Assembly: GCA_020073345.1 (NCBI GenBank)
Contig: JAIQFI010000016.1
Coordinates: 1 to 64,000, forward strand
From: Terriglobia bacterium
GTDB taxonomy: Bacteria > Acidobacteriota > Terriglobia > Bryobacterales > Bryobacteraceae
DNA length: 64,000 nt
Direction of reading: 5' to 3'
The position numbers were made by a program, and so were the translations under genes. Numbering within the stretch: position 1 is the first letter of the stretch; every line of letters begins with the position of its first letter. This document shows, in pieces, positions 44,777-54,018 of the stretch. The notes under the pieces are model-generated. The model made no database searches and was not told the origin of the DNA. It saw only the letters and a program-made list of their open reading frames with translations.

Positions 44777-45838
44777 TTAGCGCGTCGTTAAAGCGAAAAC
44801 CATCTCTTCCATCAAAATGCGGTCGTCGGGACGCGCGTCCCGAAGTCCGCGATCCGTCTCGAACACTTTCTCTACAGCCAGCTCCAGGCGTTCTTTCGAA
44901 AATGCCTCCATGGTCTGCTCGATCTGACGGGCTCGTTCGGGCCACATGCGGGCGCCCAGCTTATTGAAATGTGCCTGAATCTGCCCCGCGCCGCGCAAGC
45001 CTGCTTCGCGAGCCGCTAAGGCTGTCCGGAACTGTGTCGCGAGGAAGGTCAGGGCCAGCGGCATGTATTCGCCCGAGCGCGAGAGTGTATCCAGAATTTC
45101 CAGAGCCCGAGTCCTGTCACCCCTTCCAAGAGCTGCGACCAGGACGAAGATCGTGCTCGACTGCGCATCCGGTACCAGGGCAGCAATGTCGCCGGCGGCA
45201 ATCTTGCGCGCGGTCCCGGCGAACAGCCGAAGCTTTTCGATTTCCATGGCGAGGCGCGAGGCATCGCCGCCAGTGGCTTCCAGCAGCAGCGCCAATTCCG
45301 CCAGACCGAGCTGGATACCCGCGTCTTTCGCCAGCCTCTGAGCCAGGAAACGCGCGGCCTCCGGCGCATAGGGACGGAACTCGACCTTGGCTGGGATGGC
45401 CGAGAAGAAGGCTTCCACGCGCTCGATCCGAGGCTTATCTTCCCCTTCGAATTCGTACCGGGCGCAATCGATCACCAGGACCACGCCGGGCGTCGGCTCG
45501 CGCAGATACGCAGCAAGACCGGCTTGCCCGGTTTCTACATCGTCGGTGCCTTCACCAGCAGTGCGGCCGCGAGGCACCGCGGCCTCGGCTCCCCCGAGCC
45601 AGATCAAGCGGCGCGAGGCGAACAGGGAGAGCGCCCGGGCGTCGTCCAGTGCGGCGGCTAGCGGAGTCCGATCGAGATCGTGGCGGGTGAATCCATTCTC
45701 CCGTTCTTCGGGAGACAGAACGGCGTCCAGCAGCGCGCGGCGGCATCGCGACCGCTCATACGCTTCCGGACCGAGGAACAAATAGGCGGGCTCGGGACCG
45801 CTCTTTGCGAGTCTCGCCAGAAACTGTTCGGGACTCAT
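44777..45838 (-). CDS. holA: DNA polymerase III subunit delta
   Basis: A 353-residue HolA, the clamp-loader subunit that opens the beta clamp. Family marks: EPAYLFLGPEAYERSRCRRALLDA at the start, FASRRLIWLGGAEAAVPR, then the pattern ALLLEATGGDASRLAMEIEKL and ALEILDTLSRSGEYMPLALTFLA in the middle. Its ATG overlaps the lptE stop (TGATG at 45836-45840). The lptE-holA junction is also found in E. coli, so this linkage is ancient. It is the last gene of the psd-to-holA operon. Confidence 0.9.
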   Translation of the reverse strand: MSPEQFLARLAKSGPEPAYLFLGPEAYERSRCRRALLDAVLSPEERENGFTRHDLDRTPLAAALDDARALSLFASRRLIWLGGAEAAVPRGRTAGEGTDDVETGQAGLAAYLREPTPGVVLVIDCARYEFEGEDKPRIERVEAFFSAIPAKVEFRPYAPEAARFLAQRLAKDAGIQLGLAELALLLEATGGDASRLAMEIEKLRLFAGTARKIAAGDIAALVPDAQSSTIFVLVAALGRGDRTRALEILDTLSRSGEYMPLALTFLATQFRTALAAREAGLRGAGQIQAHFNKLGARMWPERARQIEQTMEAFSKERLELAVEKVFETDRGLRDARPDDRILMEEMVFALTTR

Positions 45839-46359
45839 CAGAAGTTCTCGAGAACGGCGCTGACAATGGACCGGGCGACTTGCTGGCCAGCGCGCTTCAG
45901 GGCCGGGTCGCTTTCTTCGAAGTATTGAGTGGCGTTCGGGCTGATCTGATACGTTGCGGTCACGTCGAAAGTAGGCCGGGAAAAGAGCACTTTGCCCGTG
46001 GCACGCTCGATCAGGTTCACCGACAGCGTGACGTGCAGTTCGGCGAAGGCAGCGCGGCCGGTTGCGGGATCGAAAATGGTGGGATAGAAAGAATAGTTGA
46101 CCACCGTGCCGCGCAGCACCGCGTCCGCAGTATTGGGGTCGGACACTACTCGATAGCGAGTGCGCGTGATGAACTCGCGGGAAATCACCTCTGGAAGCTG
46201 GTCGGTCAGCTTGTATCGCGTGGTCAGATTATTGAAGGCCGGGACGCAAACGGTGTGGATGGTTTTCGGCAGAAGATTGTCGGTTGCCGCGAACCGGTAC
46301 CCGCACGACACCAAAACGATCGAAAGCAGAGCTGTGGCGAATCTGGCCACGTAGTTCAC
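45838..46359 (-). CDS. lptE: LPS-assembly lipoprotein LptE
   Basis: A 173-residue lipoprotein. Lipobox LVSCGY puts the lipidated Cys at residue 19. The mature domain (LPKTIHTVCVPAFNNLTTRY, then REFITRTRYRVVSDPNTADAVLRG) matches the LptE/RlpB fold. It plugs the LptD barrel and acts in LPS delivery; lptD is at 36389. It overlaps the upstream gene by ATGA (46356-46359) and the downstream holA by one base, so translation is coupled across the operon. Confidence 0.88.
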   Translation of the reverse strand: MNYVARFATALLSIVLVSCGYRFAATDNLLPKTIHTVCVPAFNNLTTRYKLTDQLPEVISREFITRTRYRVVSDPNTADAVLRGTVVNYSFYPTIFDPATGRAAFAELHVTLSVNLIERATGKVLFSRPTFDVTATYQISPNATQYFEESDPALKRAGQQVARSIVSAVLENF

Positions 46360-47363
46360 AGCGTTTCCCTGGCCACCGCGACGGCGTTCTCCGCCGCCAG
46401 GCGCAGGTTATCCGACGCCAGCCAGAACCAGGACGCGCGCGGCTGGTTGTGATCGACCGCGATGGCGCCCACGCTCAGCCCGCTCTGCCCGGCCATGCCG
46501 ACGTTCGACGGAGGTTCGTCCGTGCGGACATCCAGGCCCGATTCCGAGAGGAGCTTGGCCAGCACGTCCGCGCCCGGGTTCTCCTCAAACTCGATCCAGG
46601 CGGACATACTGTGTCCGTGAAAGACTGGCGCCTGAATTACTCGTAGCGAGGGCATCGGAACGCCGGGCCAGGAGGTGAGCAGCGAGGCGAGATGCTTCTC
46701 CACCCGCTGCTCGATACTTTCCAGCGGTTCCAGGGCTTCCTGGCCGTAACGCGCGAGCATATTGAACGCCAACTGCGTGTCGAATACATCCATCTTCAGT
46801 TTCTGGAAGGACAGCACGCCCACGGTCTGCTGCTGCAGTTCATCGAGTCCACGCTGGCCGCGTTCGCTGGCCGGCTCGAACACGTGCACCACGGACCGCC
46901 GGATGGGCGCGGCTTTGGAGACACGGCCCAGTAGCATTGCCAGCGCGATTGCGGCTGGGTGCGCGATGACCTGTATCGGCGACGCTATTCCCTCCGGCCG
47001 CCACAGTGCGGGGTCGGCCGAAGGCGCGCGCAAACGAGCTTCGGGTTGCTCCTCGAGCCCGCCCGCCAGATCAATCAGCCGCGGACCTCCCGCCGGATTC
47101 ACCTTGAGAGCTCTGCGGCTCGAGGCCGGGGAGCCGGCCAAGAACGCGACCGTGGCGCCCGCCAGACTTTCAGCCGAAAGCGGCGCCATGACGATCGGTT
47201 CATCGTCCTCGGCAGCCAGCTTGGCGGTCCCATCGGCAGCCGCGGAGATCAGTTGCACGCGCGGGGCAGGCTTGCTTTGGTCCAGCACCTCGCGGATTTC
47301 CTTGGCCAGCAGCGTGTCGCCGCCAACCAGCGCGATCAGGGGACGCTCGGTCAGACTAGCCAA
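46356..47363 (-). CDS. aspartate-semialdehyde dehydrogenase homologue (USG-1-like), catalytic Cys absent
   Basis: A 335-residue protein with the semialdehyde-dehydrogenase fold: a Rossmann start (PLIALVGGDTLLAKEIREV), GPRLIDLAGGLE, and the C-terminal dimerisation-domain pattern VQAPVFHGHSMSAWIEFEEN with the usual His. The catalytic Cys segment, normally NPNCS, reads AHPAAIALAML, so the Cys is missing. This is the USG-1 pattern known in gamma-proteobacteria: a relative that keeps the fold but probably not Asd activity. It sits between pssA and lptE, overlapping both, in an envelope-biogenesis operon. Confidence 0.82.
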   Translation of the reverse strand: MASLTERPLIALVGGDTLLAKEIREVLDQSKPAPRVQLISAAADGTAKLAAEDDEPIVMAPLSAESLAGATVAFLAGSPASSRRALKVNPAGGPRLIDLAGGLEEQPEARLRAPSADPALWRPEGIASPIQVIAHPAAIALAMLLGRVSKAAPIRRSVVHVFEPASERGQRGLDELQQQTVGVLSFQKLKMDVFDTQLAFNMLARYGQEALEPLESIEQRVEKHLASLLTSWPGVPMPSLRVIQAPVFHGHSMSAWIEFEENPGADVLAKLLSESGLDVRTDEPPSNVGMAGQSGLSVGAIAVDHNQPRASWFWLASDNLRLAAENAVAVARETL

Positions 47364-48270
47364 CTTGATGCTCCGGCCGATTGTCAGGTTGGGGATGCCC
47401 TGGACGCAGGCGCCGCCGTATGATGCCTCCGGCGCGGATCACGATCCCGCTCAGGACGTAGCACATCGACATTCCCAGCAACATGGGTTGCGAAAGATCC
47501 CAGATCAGGTAGATCAGGATGCTCAGCGCCACGAACGTCAGGGGCGATCGCGGTCGCATCAGGTTCAGATCCTTGAAGCTGGGGTAGCGCCAGGTGCTGA
47601 CCATCAGGAAGGAAAGCAGTCCGAGTAACGCAAGCCACGCAGTCGAGAAAACCCACCAGCCCAGCGGGCCGCCGTCGACGAAAGCGTAGACTACGCTTGC
47701 CACCATAGCGGCCGCGGCGGGGATCGGCATTCCCACGAAATACTTGCGGCCGGCCCGGCCTGGATTCTTGGGCATGGGATTGACCTGGACGTTGAAGCGG
47801 GCCAAGCGTAGCGCTCCACACAGAAGAAACAGAAACGCCAAAAAATATCCGGCTCGATGCAGGTGATCGATGGTGAGCGGAGCGGGCGGCGCGGTGGCGA
47901 ACTCGACGCCCCAGGCATAGGCCAGCACGGCCGGGGCTATCCCGAAACTAATGACGTCGGCCAGCGAATCCATTTCGCGGCCGAAATCGCTGACGGTCTT
48001 GGTGAGGCGTGCGATCCGGCCGTCCAGGCCATCGAGAAATACGGCCACTCCAATAGCGATCGCCGCGGCGCGAAAGTGCCCGGCCGATCCGGCTTGCGCG
48101 GTCACCTGTGCATTTAAAAGCGCCCCGCGGAACGCTTCCATGATCGCGTAAAAACCGAGGAACACGTTGCCCGCCGTGAACAGCGTGGGCAAGGCGTAGG
48201 CGGCGCGTCGGGGGCTTCGGTCGGGCGAGCGGGGATCGATCAGCCGTTCCTGGAATCGCAATCGTTTCAT
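47356..48270 (-). CDS. pssA: CDP-diacylglycerol-serine O-phosphatidyltransferase
   Basis: A 304-residue integral membrane enzyme making phosphatidylserine from CDP-diacylglycerol and serine. The CDP-alcohol phosphotransferase motif is complete: DGLDGRIARLTKTVSDFG-REMDSLAD. Flanking are several membrane helices (AYALPTLFTAGNVFLGFYA, VAVFLDGL, YFLAFLFLLCGALRLARFN). Its stop overlaps the downstream gene by 8 bp and its start overlaps psd by 4 bp. psd and pssA together give phosphatidylethanolamine synthesis. Confidence 0.93.
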   Translation of the reverse strand: MKRLRFQERLIDPRSPDRSPRRAAYALPTLFTAGNVFLGFYAIMEAFRGALLNAQVTAQAGSAGHFRAAAIAIGVAVFLDGLDGRIARLTKTVSDFGREMDSLADVISFGIAPAVLAYAWGVEFATAPPAPLTIDHLHRAGYFLAFLFLLCGALRLARFNVQVNPMPKNPGRAGRKYFVGMPIPAAAAMVASVVYAFVDGGPLGWWVFSTAWLALLGLLSFLMVSTWRYPSFKDLNLMRPRSPLTFVALSILIYLIWDLSQPMLLGMSMCYVLSGIVIRAGGIIRRRLRPGHPQPDNRPEHQVG

Positions 48271-48929
48271 ACCGCCTCCGTCACAACGTTCTCCGCGGTT
48301 TCACGAATGCGGGCGATGATGCTTGAGCCCGCGCTTACACGGTCGCCGGCGTGAACCGTGATCTCCCATTCGGGACCTAGAAATACATCGACTCGCGACC
48401 CGAACTTGATGAGGCCAATGCGCTCGCCGGCCTCCAGAATATCCCCTGGCTTTTTGTAACAGATGATCCGGCGCGCAATCAAGCCGGCGATCTGCTTGAA
48501 CATTACGGTTGTGTGAACGCCGCCTACGACGCCCTCCACCGTAAGGATGCTTTGCTCGTTGGCGTCGCTGGCTTCCTCTTTGTTGGCGGCCAGAAACTGG
48601 CCTTTTTTGTAGCTGACGCAAGTAACCTTGCCGGGAATCGGCGTGCGGTTCACGTGTACGTCAAAGACGTTTAGAAAAATGCTGACACGGCTGGCGCCGG
48701 AAGCCACTGGCCGGATGGCGATGACCTTGCCGTCCGCCGGCGACACGGCCACCGGGCCGGGAGGCACCTGCCGTTCCGGGTCGCGGAAAAAGTTCAAACA
48801 GAATGCTGCCAGAATGTAGAAGGGCAGGGCGTAGGTCCATCCCAGCAGGTACGTCGCGATGGCTGCGCCGACCAGCAAACCGCCCGCGTAGTAGAAGCCG
48901 TACGACAACATCCACCACCATTGTCGCAT
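48267..48929 (-). CDS. psd: phosphatidylserine decarboxylase
   Basis: A 220-residue decarboxylase of the short (archaeal-type, PSD-A-like) class. It has two N-terminal helices (YAGGLLVGAAIATYLLG; LPFYILAAFCLNFFRD) and the core FRDPERQVPPGPVAVSPADGKV, FLNVFDVHVNRTPIPGKV and the self-cleavage site KFGSRVDVFL, where Ser becomes the pyruvoyl group. It converts phosphatidylserine to phosphatidylethanolamine. ATG 48929 is chosen over an in-frame upstream start (48971) inside the divergent gene's leader. First gene of the operon running to holA. Confidence 0.9.
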   Translation of the reverse strand: MRQWWWMLSYGFYYAGGLLVGAAIATYLLGWTYALPFYILAAFCLNFFRDPERQVPPGPVAVSPADGKVIAIRPVASGASRVSIFLNVFDVHVNRTPIPGKVTCVSYKKGQFLAANKEEASDANEQSILTVEGVVGGVHTTVMFKQIAGLIARRIICYKKPGDILEAGERIGLIKFGSRVDVFLGPEWEITVHAGDRVSAGSSIIARIRETAENVVTEAV

Positions 48930-48971
48930 TGAGCCTTGGGAGCGGGCGACAATGGGTAGAACCCTCAGCAA

Positions 48972-50759
48972 GTGGCCCTCTTACTCAATACCAACCAAAT
49001 TTCGAAATCCTTCGGTGTGGAGCCGTTGTTTCGCAACGTGTCCCTCAGCATTCAAGAGGGCGACCGGCTGGGACTCATTGGTCCGAACGGCTCTGGCAAG
49101 TCCACGTTGCTGCAAATCCTCGCGAAGCGCCTGGAGGCGGATTCCGGCGATTTGGTGATTCGTAGCGGCACCCGGCTGGTCTACGTTCCTCAGGATTCTC
49201 AGTTCGACCCTGGCGAGTCCGTCCGCGGCGTGATGCGGCGGGCCATGCGCTCCGCGGGTTTACCGGAATCGGAATGGCAGGCTCGCGAGGCGGAAACCTT
49301 GGGTCGCGCGGGCTTCCAGAACTTCGATGCCGAAGCGGCGACGCTTTCCGGAGGCTGGCGCAAGCGGCTCTCCATCGCCGAAGCTCTGGTACAGAAACCG
49401 GAAATCGTCCTGCTCGACGAACCTACGAACCACCTGGACCTGGCGGGTATCGAATGGCTGGAAAAATCCCTGCAGGGCGCGCCTTTCGCGTGCGTCATCA
49501 TCAGCCACGATCGCTACTTCCTCGAAAATGTGCCCACTAGAATGGCTGAGCTGAACCGTACTTATCCCGATGGGATGTTTTATGTCCCCGGCAATTACAG
49601 CGCCTTTCTGGAACAGAAAGCCGAGTTCCTGCACGCACAAGCCAAGCGCCAAAGCGCACTGGAGAACCGGGTGCGCACGGAAATGGAGTGGCTGCGGCGC
49701 GGCCCCAAGGCGCGTGCCACCAAGGCCAAAGCGCGTATCGATAACGCCGGAGAGCTGATCGCTGAATTGTCCGATCTCAGGTCCAGAAGTCAGACCGCCA
49801 ACGCCGGCATCGATTTCGAAGCAACCGGCCGCAAAACTAAGCGCCTGATCCATCTGGAAAACGTTGGATTTGGATTCGAAGGCAGGGCGCTGTTCGAAAA
49901 TCTTGACTTCACGATCACGTCCGGAATGCGCGTCGGACTGGTGGGCGCGAATGGCAGCGGCAAGACCACTCTCCTTCAACTGCTGCGCGGTGATATCGCG
50001 CCGCTGCAAGGTCAGATTGAGCGCGCAGGGAATCTGCGGATCGTCTACTTCGATCAGCGCCGCCAGATCAATCCGGAGCTGACTCTGCGGCGGGCGCTCG
50101 CGCCGGATGGCGATTCGGTGATCTATCGCGACCGCGTGATTCACGTCGCTTCCTGGGCCGCCCGGTTCTTGTTTGCAAGCGAGCAACTGGATCAACCCGT
50201 CAGCAAGCTATCGGGAGGCGAGCGGGCGCGCGTGCTGATCGCGAACCTGATGCTCGAGCCCGCCGACCTGCTGCTTCTCGACGAGCCCACCAACGATCTG
50301 GACATCCCCACGCTCGAGATCCTGGAGGAGAGCCTGCTCGAATTCGAGGGCGCGCTGGTGCTAGTGACTCACGACCGCTATTTGCTGGATCGGGTTTCGA
50401 CTGTTGTTCTCGGCCTGGATGGAAATGGGAAGGCCGAACGCTTCGCCGATTACTCGCAGTGGGCGGCGGAGCAGGGCGCGCGTAAACCGCCAAAACCAAA
50501 AGCACCTGCAAAACAGACGCCCGCGGCGGAACCTCAGAAAAAGAAATTGTCTTACCTGGAAGGCCGCGAGTACGAATCGATCGAGAAGAGGATTTCCGCC
50601 ATGGAGGAGGCCATCCAAGCCAAGCGCGTGTCGTTAGAGGAGGCTGCGCTCAAAGAGCCCCTGCTTCTCGAACAGATGTATCGTGAGCTGGAAGCCTCGC
50701 AACAGGAGGTCGACTTGCTGTACGCCAGATGGGCGGAGCTGGAAGAAAAGGTCCGCTAG
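48972..50759 (+). CDS. uup: ABC-F ATPase, Uup type
   Basis: A 595-residue protein with two ABC domains and no membrane part. Walker A motifs are GPNGSGKSTL (~40) and GANGSGKTTL (~325); signatures LSGGWRKRLS and LSGGERARV; Walker B LLDEPTNHLD and LLDEPTNDLD. A Lys-rich linker and a C-terminal coiled coil (LEGREYESIEKRISAMEEAI, to the end) identify Uup rather than EttA. It acts at ribosomes or branched DNA, not as a transporter. Start is GTG at 48972, 42 bp from the divergent psd start. Confidence 0.92.
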   Translation: MALLLNTNQISKSFGVEPLFRNVSLSIQEGDRLGLIGPNGSGKSTLLQILAKRLEADSGDLVIRSGTRLVYVPQDSQFDPGESVRGVMRRAMRSAGLPESEWQAREAETLGRAGFQNFDAEAATLSGGWRKRLSIAEALVQKPEIVLLDEPTNHLDLAGIEWLEKSLQGAPFACVIISHDRYFLENVPTRMAELNRTYPDGMFYVPGNYSAFLEQKAEFLHAQAKRQSALENRVRTEMEWLRRGPKARATKAKARIDNAGELIAELSDLRSRSQTANAGIDFEATGRKTKRLIHLENVGFGFEGRALFENLDFTITSGMRVGLVGANGSGKTTLLQLLRGDIAPLQGQIERAGNLRIVYFDQRRQINPELTLRRALAPDGDSVIYRDRVIHVASWAARFLFASEQLDQPVSKLSGGERARVLIANLMLEPADLLLLDEPTNDLDIPTLEILEESLLEFEGALVLVTHDRYLLDRVSTVVLGLDGNGKAERFADYSQWAAEQGARKPPKPKAPAKQTPAAEPQKKKLSYLEGREYESIEKRISAMEEAIQAKRVSLEEAALKEPLLLEQMYRELEASQQEVDLLYARWAELEEKVR

Positions 50760-50784
50760 TTTCGCAGGGGATAGAATTGAACAG

Positions 50785-51135
50785 ATGAACCAAGCCAAGC
50801 CCGAAAACCAGATCGACTATATCGAACTGCCCGCGTCCGATATCGAGAAAACCAAGACGTTCTACCGCTCGGTTTTTGGCTGGAAGTTTGAAGACTACGG
50901 TCCCGAATACACCAGCTTTCATGACGGTCGCATAGGCGGTGGTTTTACCAAGGAAACGCCGGCTCCGGGCCGGGGCGTGTTGCTGGTGATTTATTCGTCC
51001 GATTTGGCTGCGGTTCAGCAGAAAATCAAGGCCGCCGGCGGAGGGATCGTCAAAGATGTTTTTTCGTTCCCCGGGGGGCGAAGGTTTCACTTCGCGGATC
51101 CGAACGGCAATGAACTCGCGGTCTGGAGCGAGTAG
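50785..51135 (+). CDS. VOC-family (glyoxalase/bleomycin-resistance-like) protein
   Basis: A 116-residue single VOC domain with the two beta-alpha-beta-beta-beta units. Recognisable blocks: QIDYIELPASDIEKTKTFYR, FGWKFEDYGPEYTSFHD, and the ending FPGGRRFHFADPNGNELAVW. His, Glu and the second His/Glu positions (H in SFHDG, E in NELAVW) may bind a metal. It has no assigned substrate. The ATG at 50785 is 25 bp after the uup stop; the frame is open upstream but that part lies within uup. Confidence 0.85.
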   Translation: MNQAKPENQIDYIELPASDIEKTKTFYRSVFGWKFEDYGPEYTSFHDGRIGGGFTKETPAPGRGVLLVIYSSDLAAVQQKIKAAGGGIVKDVFSFPGGRRFHFADPNGNELAVWSE

Positions 51136-51184
51136 ACTAGCTGCCGAAACCTTTCGGGGCCGAATCCGTCTATAGTGTTGATAT

Positions 51185-51754
51185 ATGCAAGATGAACAGG
51201 GCACCCCCGCTGCGAGTGTGCCCGCGACCTCGTCGCCAGCCCGCACCACGCTGTATTGGCTGCGCGATCTGTCCGTCAGCGTGGTCATCGCGATTATCGT
51301 CATTCTGTTCCTCTATCAGCCCGTAAAGGTGGAGGGCACCAGCATGACGCCCGCGCTGGTCAACGACGAGCGGATTTTCATCAACAAGTTTGTCTATCGC
51401 TTCGGCCTCTCCGATATCGTCCGCGGCGACACCATCGTGTTCTGGGCGCCCGAGGATCCCTCGAAGTCTTACATCAAGCGCGTAGTCGGTCTCCCCGGCG
51501 ACGCCGTCGAAATTGTAGACGGCACGGTGATCCTTAACGGCCAGCGCCTGGAGGAGCCCTACATCCGCGACGAGTACCGCGACCGCGTGTCCATGACTCG
51601 CCGCGTGGTCGAAGACGGGCACTACTTTGTTCTGGGTGATCACCGCAATTCCTCGAATGACAGCCGCAGCTGGGGCACGGTTCCGCGCGACGCCATCTAC
51701 GGCAAGGCTGTGTTCGTGTATTGGCCGCTGGAGCGATTAGGCCTTTTGCGCTAA
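51185..51754 (+). CDS. lepB: signal peptidase I
   Basis: A 189-residue type I signal peptidase. An N-terminal membrane helix (VSVVIAIIVILFLYQPV) is followed by box B with the nucleophile S53 (VEGTSMTPAL) and the general base K98 (YIKRVVGLPGD); VLGDHRNSSNDSRSWG is the last conserved box. It removes signal peptides of the many exported proteins in this region. It starts 49 bp after the VOC gene. A single membrane helix makes it the short type. Confidence 0.94.
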   Translation: MQDEQGTPAASVPATSSPARTTLYWLRDLSVSVVIAIIVILFLYQPVKVEGTSMTPALVNDERIFINKFVYRFGLSDIVRGDTIVFWAPEDPSKSYIKRVVGLPGDAVEIVDGTVILNGQRLEEPYIRDEYRDRVSMTRRVVEDGHYFVLGDHRNSSNDSRSWGTVPRDAIYGKAVFVYWPLERLGLLR

Positions 51755-51766
51755 CTCGGCTATCGC

Positions 51767-51976
51767 TTACCGCCGCCCGATCAGCCACATCGCCAGGCTC
51801 AGGACCGCGCTCACCACCAGACACGTGACAATCGGAAAGTAGAACACGCCGTTCTTTCCGCGAACCACGATGTCGCCGGGCAGGCGTCCTAGCTTGATCG
51901 GCAGCCGGTCGCCCAGTGTCATCAGCACGCCGGCCGCTATCAGAATGAGCCCGAGGATGATGAACGTGCGCCCCAC
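51767..51976 (-). CDS. DUF2905 small membrane protein
   Basis: A 69-residue protein with two membrane helices (FIILGLILIAAGVLM and FPIVTCLVVSAVLSLAMW) joined by the family block LGRLPGDIVVRGKNG. Such proteins occur widely near translation or repair genes, function unknown. It starts with GTG at 51976, close to the glutamate dehydrogenase start on the other strand, and ends 12 bp from lepB. Confidence 0.8.
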   Translation of the reverse strand: MGRTFIILGLILIAAGVLMTLGDRLPIKLGRLPGDIVVRGKNGVFYFPIVTCLVVSAVLSLAMWLIGRR

Positions 51977-52014
51977 GTCTTGATCATATTCGATAATAGG
52001 TGCGGAGCCCTCAT

Positions 52015-53331
52015 ATGATCACGGAAGCCGCGCCGCGCCCGACTCTGCCTCCCTCGCCTTCGCTCAAAGCCGAAGAGGGGATGGAGGACGAATTTAATCC
52101 GCGCCTGTCCGCCGAGGCTCGTTTCGACGAAGCCGCCGGGCGCCTGCGTCTCGATGACGGCATGCGCAAGGTGCTGCGCTCTCCCTCACGCGAAATCATT
52201 GTTCACATTCCGGTGCTGCTTGACGATGGCCGGCTGGAGGTATTCACCGGCTATCGGGTGCAACATTCCATTGCGCGCGGTCCGGCCAAAGGCGGCATCC
52301 GCTACGCGCCCGACGTGACGCTGGACGAGGTCCGCGCCCTGGCCGCCTGGATGACCTGGAAATGCGCGGTCACCAACGTCCCGTTCGGCGGTTCCAAGGG
52401 CGGCGTTATTTGCGATCCGTCGATTCTTTCGCCCGTCGAGCTGGAGCGCATCACGCGCCGCTACACGGCGGAGCTGTTCGAATTCATTGGTCCGGAAATC
52501 GACGTCCCGGCTCCCGACGTCAATACGAATGACCAGACCATGGCGTGGATCATGGATACCTACTCCATGCACGCGGGCCATACGGCGACGGCCGTGGTGA
52601 CCGGCAAACCCATCGATCTCGGAGGCTCGCGCGGCCGCACCGAAGCTACGGGGCGCGGATGCATGATCGTCGTCGACCAGGCTCTGAAGCGCTTCGGCCT
52701 GGAGCGTTCTTCGACCCGCGTCGTGATTCAAGGATTCGGCAACGTGGGCGGCATGGCTGCCAAACTGATGGCCCGAGCCGGGTTCAAGATCATTTGCATC
52801 GTGGAATTCGACGGCGCCGTCTACAATCCGAAAGGCCTCGATATTCCCGCACTCATGAAACACCGGAAAGAAACTGGTTCCATCACCGATTTTCCCGGCG
52901 GCGAGAACATGGACCGTGAGGAGGCGTTGTTCCTGGAAACCGATGTCCTGCTGCCCGCGGCCCGCGAGAACGTCATCACCTCGCAGAACGCTCCGAAGCT
53001 GCGGACGAAGATCCTGTGCGAAGGAGCCAACGGCCCCAGCACGCATTTCGCAGATCCCATCCTGGCGGAGAAGGGAATCTTCGTGATCCCGGACATTCTG
53101 GCCAATGCCGGCGGCGTCACGGTCTCCTATTTCGAATGGGTGCAGGACCGCCAGGGTTACTTCTGGAACGAGCAAATGGTCAATGATCGCCTTGAGGAGA
53201 TCATGGTGAATAGCTTCAACGACGTCGTCGCCTACGCCGAGAAACACGGCGTCCACAATCGCACTGCCGCGTACATGCTGGCCCTAGACCGCGTGGCCTT
53301 CGCCATCAAGCTGCGCGGCATCTACGCGTAA
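52015..53331 (+). CDS. gdhA: glutamate (Glu/Leu/Phe/Val) dehydrogenase
   Basis: A 438-residue NAD(P)-dependent glutamate dehydrogenase of the hexameric family. Active-site Lys in [10 protein letters not shown] and [12 protein letters not shown]; the coenzyme fold is [38 protein letters not shown] is the final conserved block. It interconverts glutamate and 2-oxoglutarate + ammonia. An upstream in-frame GTG at 52000 would add five residues; the ATG at 52015 is the more natural start. Confidence 0.92.
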   Translation: MITEAAPRPTLPPSPSLKAEEGMEDEFNPRLSAEARFDEAAGRLRLDDGMRKVLRSPSREIIVHIPVLLDDGRLEVFTGYRVQHSIARGPAKGGIRYAPDVTLDEVRALAAWMTWKCAVTNVPFGGSKGGVICDPSILSPVELERITRRYTAELFEFIGPEIDVPAPDVNTNDQTMAWIMDTYSMHAGHTATAVVTGKPIDLGGSRGRTEATGRGCMIVVDQALKRFGLERSSTRVVIQGFGNVGGMAAKLMARAGFKIICIVEFDGAVYNPKGLDIPALMKHRKETGSITDFPGGENMDREEALFLETDVLLPAARENVITSQNAPKLRTKILCEGANGPSTHFADPILAEKGIFVIPDILANAGGVTVSYFEWVQDRQGYFWNEQMVNDRLEEIMVNSFNDVVAYAEKHGVHNRTAAYMLALDRVAFAIKLRGIYA

Positions 53332-53364
53332 TAATAGAGAGAAAATCGGTAGGAGGACTGCTTC

Positions 53365-53976
53365 ATGAAAATCGCCGTCATCGGCGCGACCGGTAACGCC
53401 GGATCGCGCATCGTCACCGAGCTGGTGAACCGAGGGCACCAGGTTACCGGAATCGCGCGCCATCCCGAGAAGATGCAGGCAGGCGCGGGTTTGACGCTCC
53501 ACAAGGGCGATGTGAAGGACGAAGCTGGCTTGGCCAAGCTGCTCGCCGGCCATGACGCGGCCGTCCACAGCGTCCGGTTCCTGGATACCGATGCGCGTTC
53601 CGCAGTTGGCGCGGCCAAGAAATCCGGTGTCAAGCGATTCCTGGTCGTCGGCGGCGCGGGCAGTCTCGAAGTCGCGCCTGGATCCGCCCTGGTCGACACC
53701 CCCAACTTCCCGCCCGCCTACAAAGCGGAGGCCTCCGGAGGGCGCGACTTCCTCAATACGCTGAAAGCCGAACGCGAATTGGACTGGACCTTCCTCTCGC
53801 CCTCCGTATTCTTCAGCCCCGGCGAGCGTACCGGAAAATTTCGCCTCGGTAAAGATCAGGTGCTCACCGGCGCCGACGGGCAGAGCAAAATCTCCATGGA
53901 AGACTACGCCATCGCCCTGGTTGACGAGATCGAACACCCTCAGCATCGCCGCCAGCGCTTCACCGTTGGCTATTAG
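53365..53976 (+). CDS. NAD(P)H-binding oxidoreductase (atypical SDR)
   Basis: A 203-residue protein with an N-terminal nucleotide motif IAVIGATGNAGSRIV and the pattern FLVVGGAGSLEV. It resembles NmrA-like or YwnB-like atypical short-chain reductases, which often serve as sensors or reductases. No Tyr-x3-Lys catalytic pair is obvious. The ATG at 53365 has GGAGGA upstream. It lies 33 bp after gdhA and 42 bp before pdxS. Confidence 0.85.
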   Translation: MKIAVIGATGNAGSRIVTELVNRGHQVTGIARHPEKMQAGAGLTLHKGDVKDEAGLAKLLAGHDAAVHSVRFLDTDARSAVGAAKKSGVKRFLVVGGAGSLEVAPGSALVDTPNFPPAYKAEASGGRDFLNTLKAERELDWTFLSPSVFFSPGERTGKFRLGKDQVLTGADGQSKISMEDYAIALVDEIEHPQHRRQRFTVGY

Positions 53977-54018
53977 GTCCAGGGGTGCGATGATGGAGAT
54001 ATACCTGGAGAAGGGATT

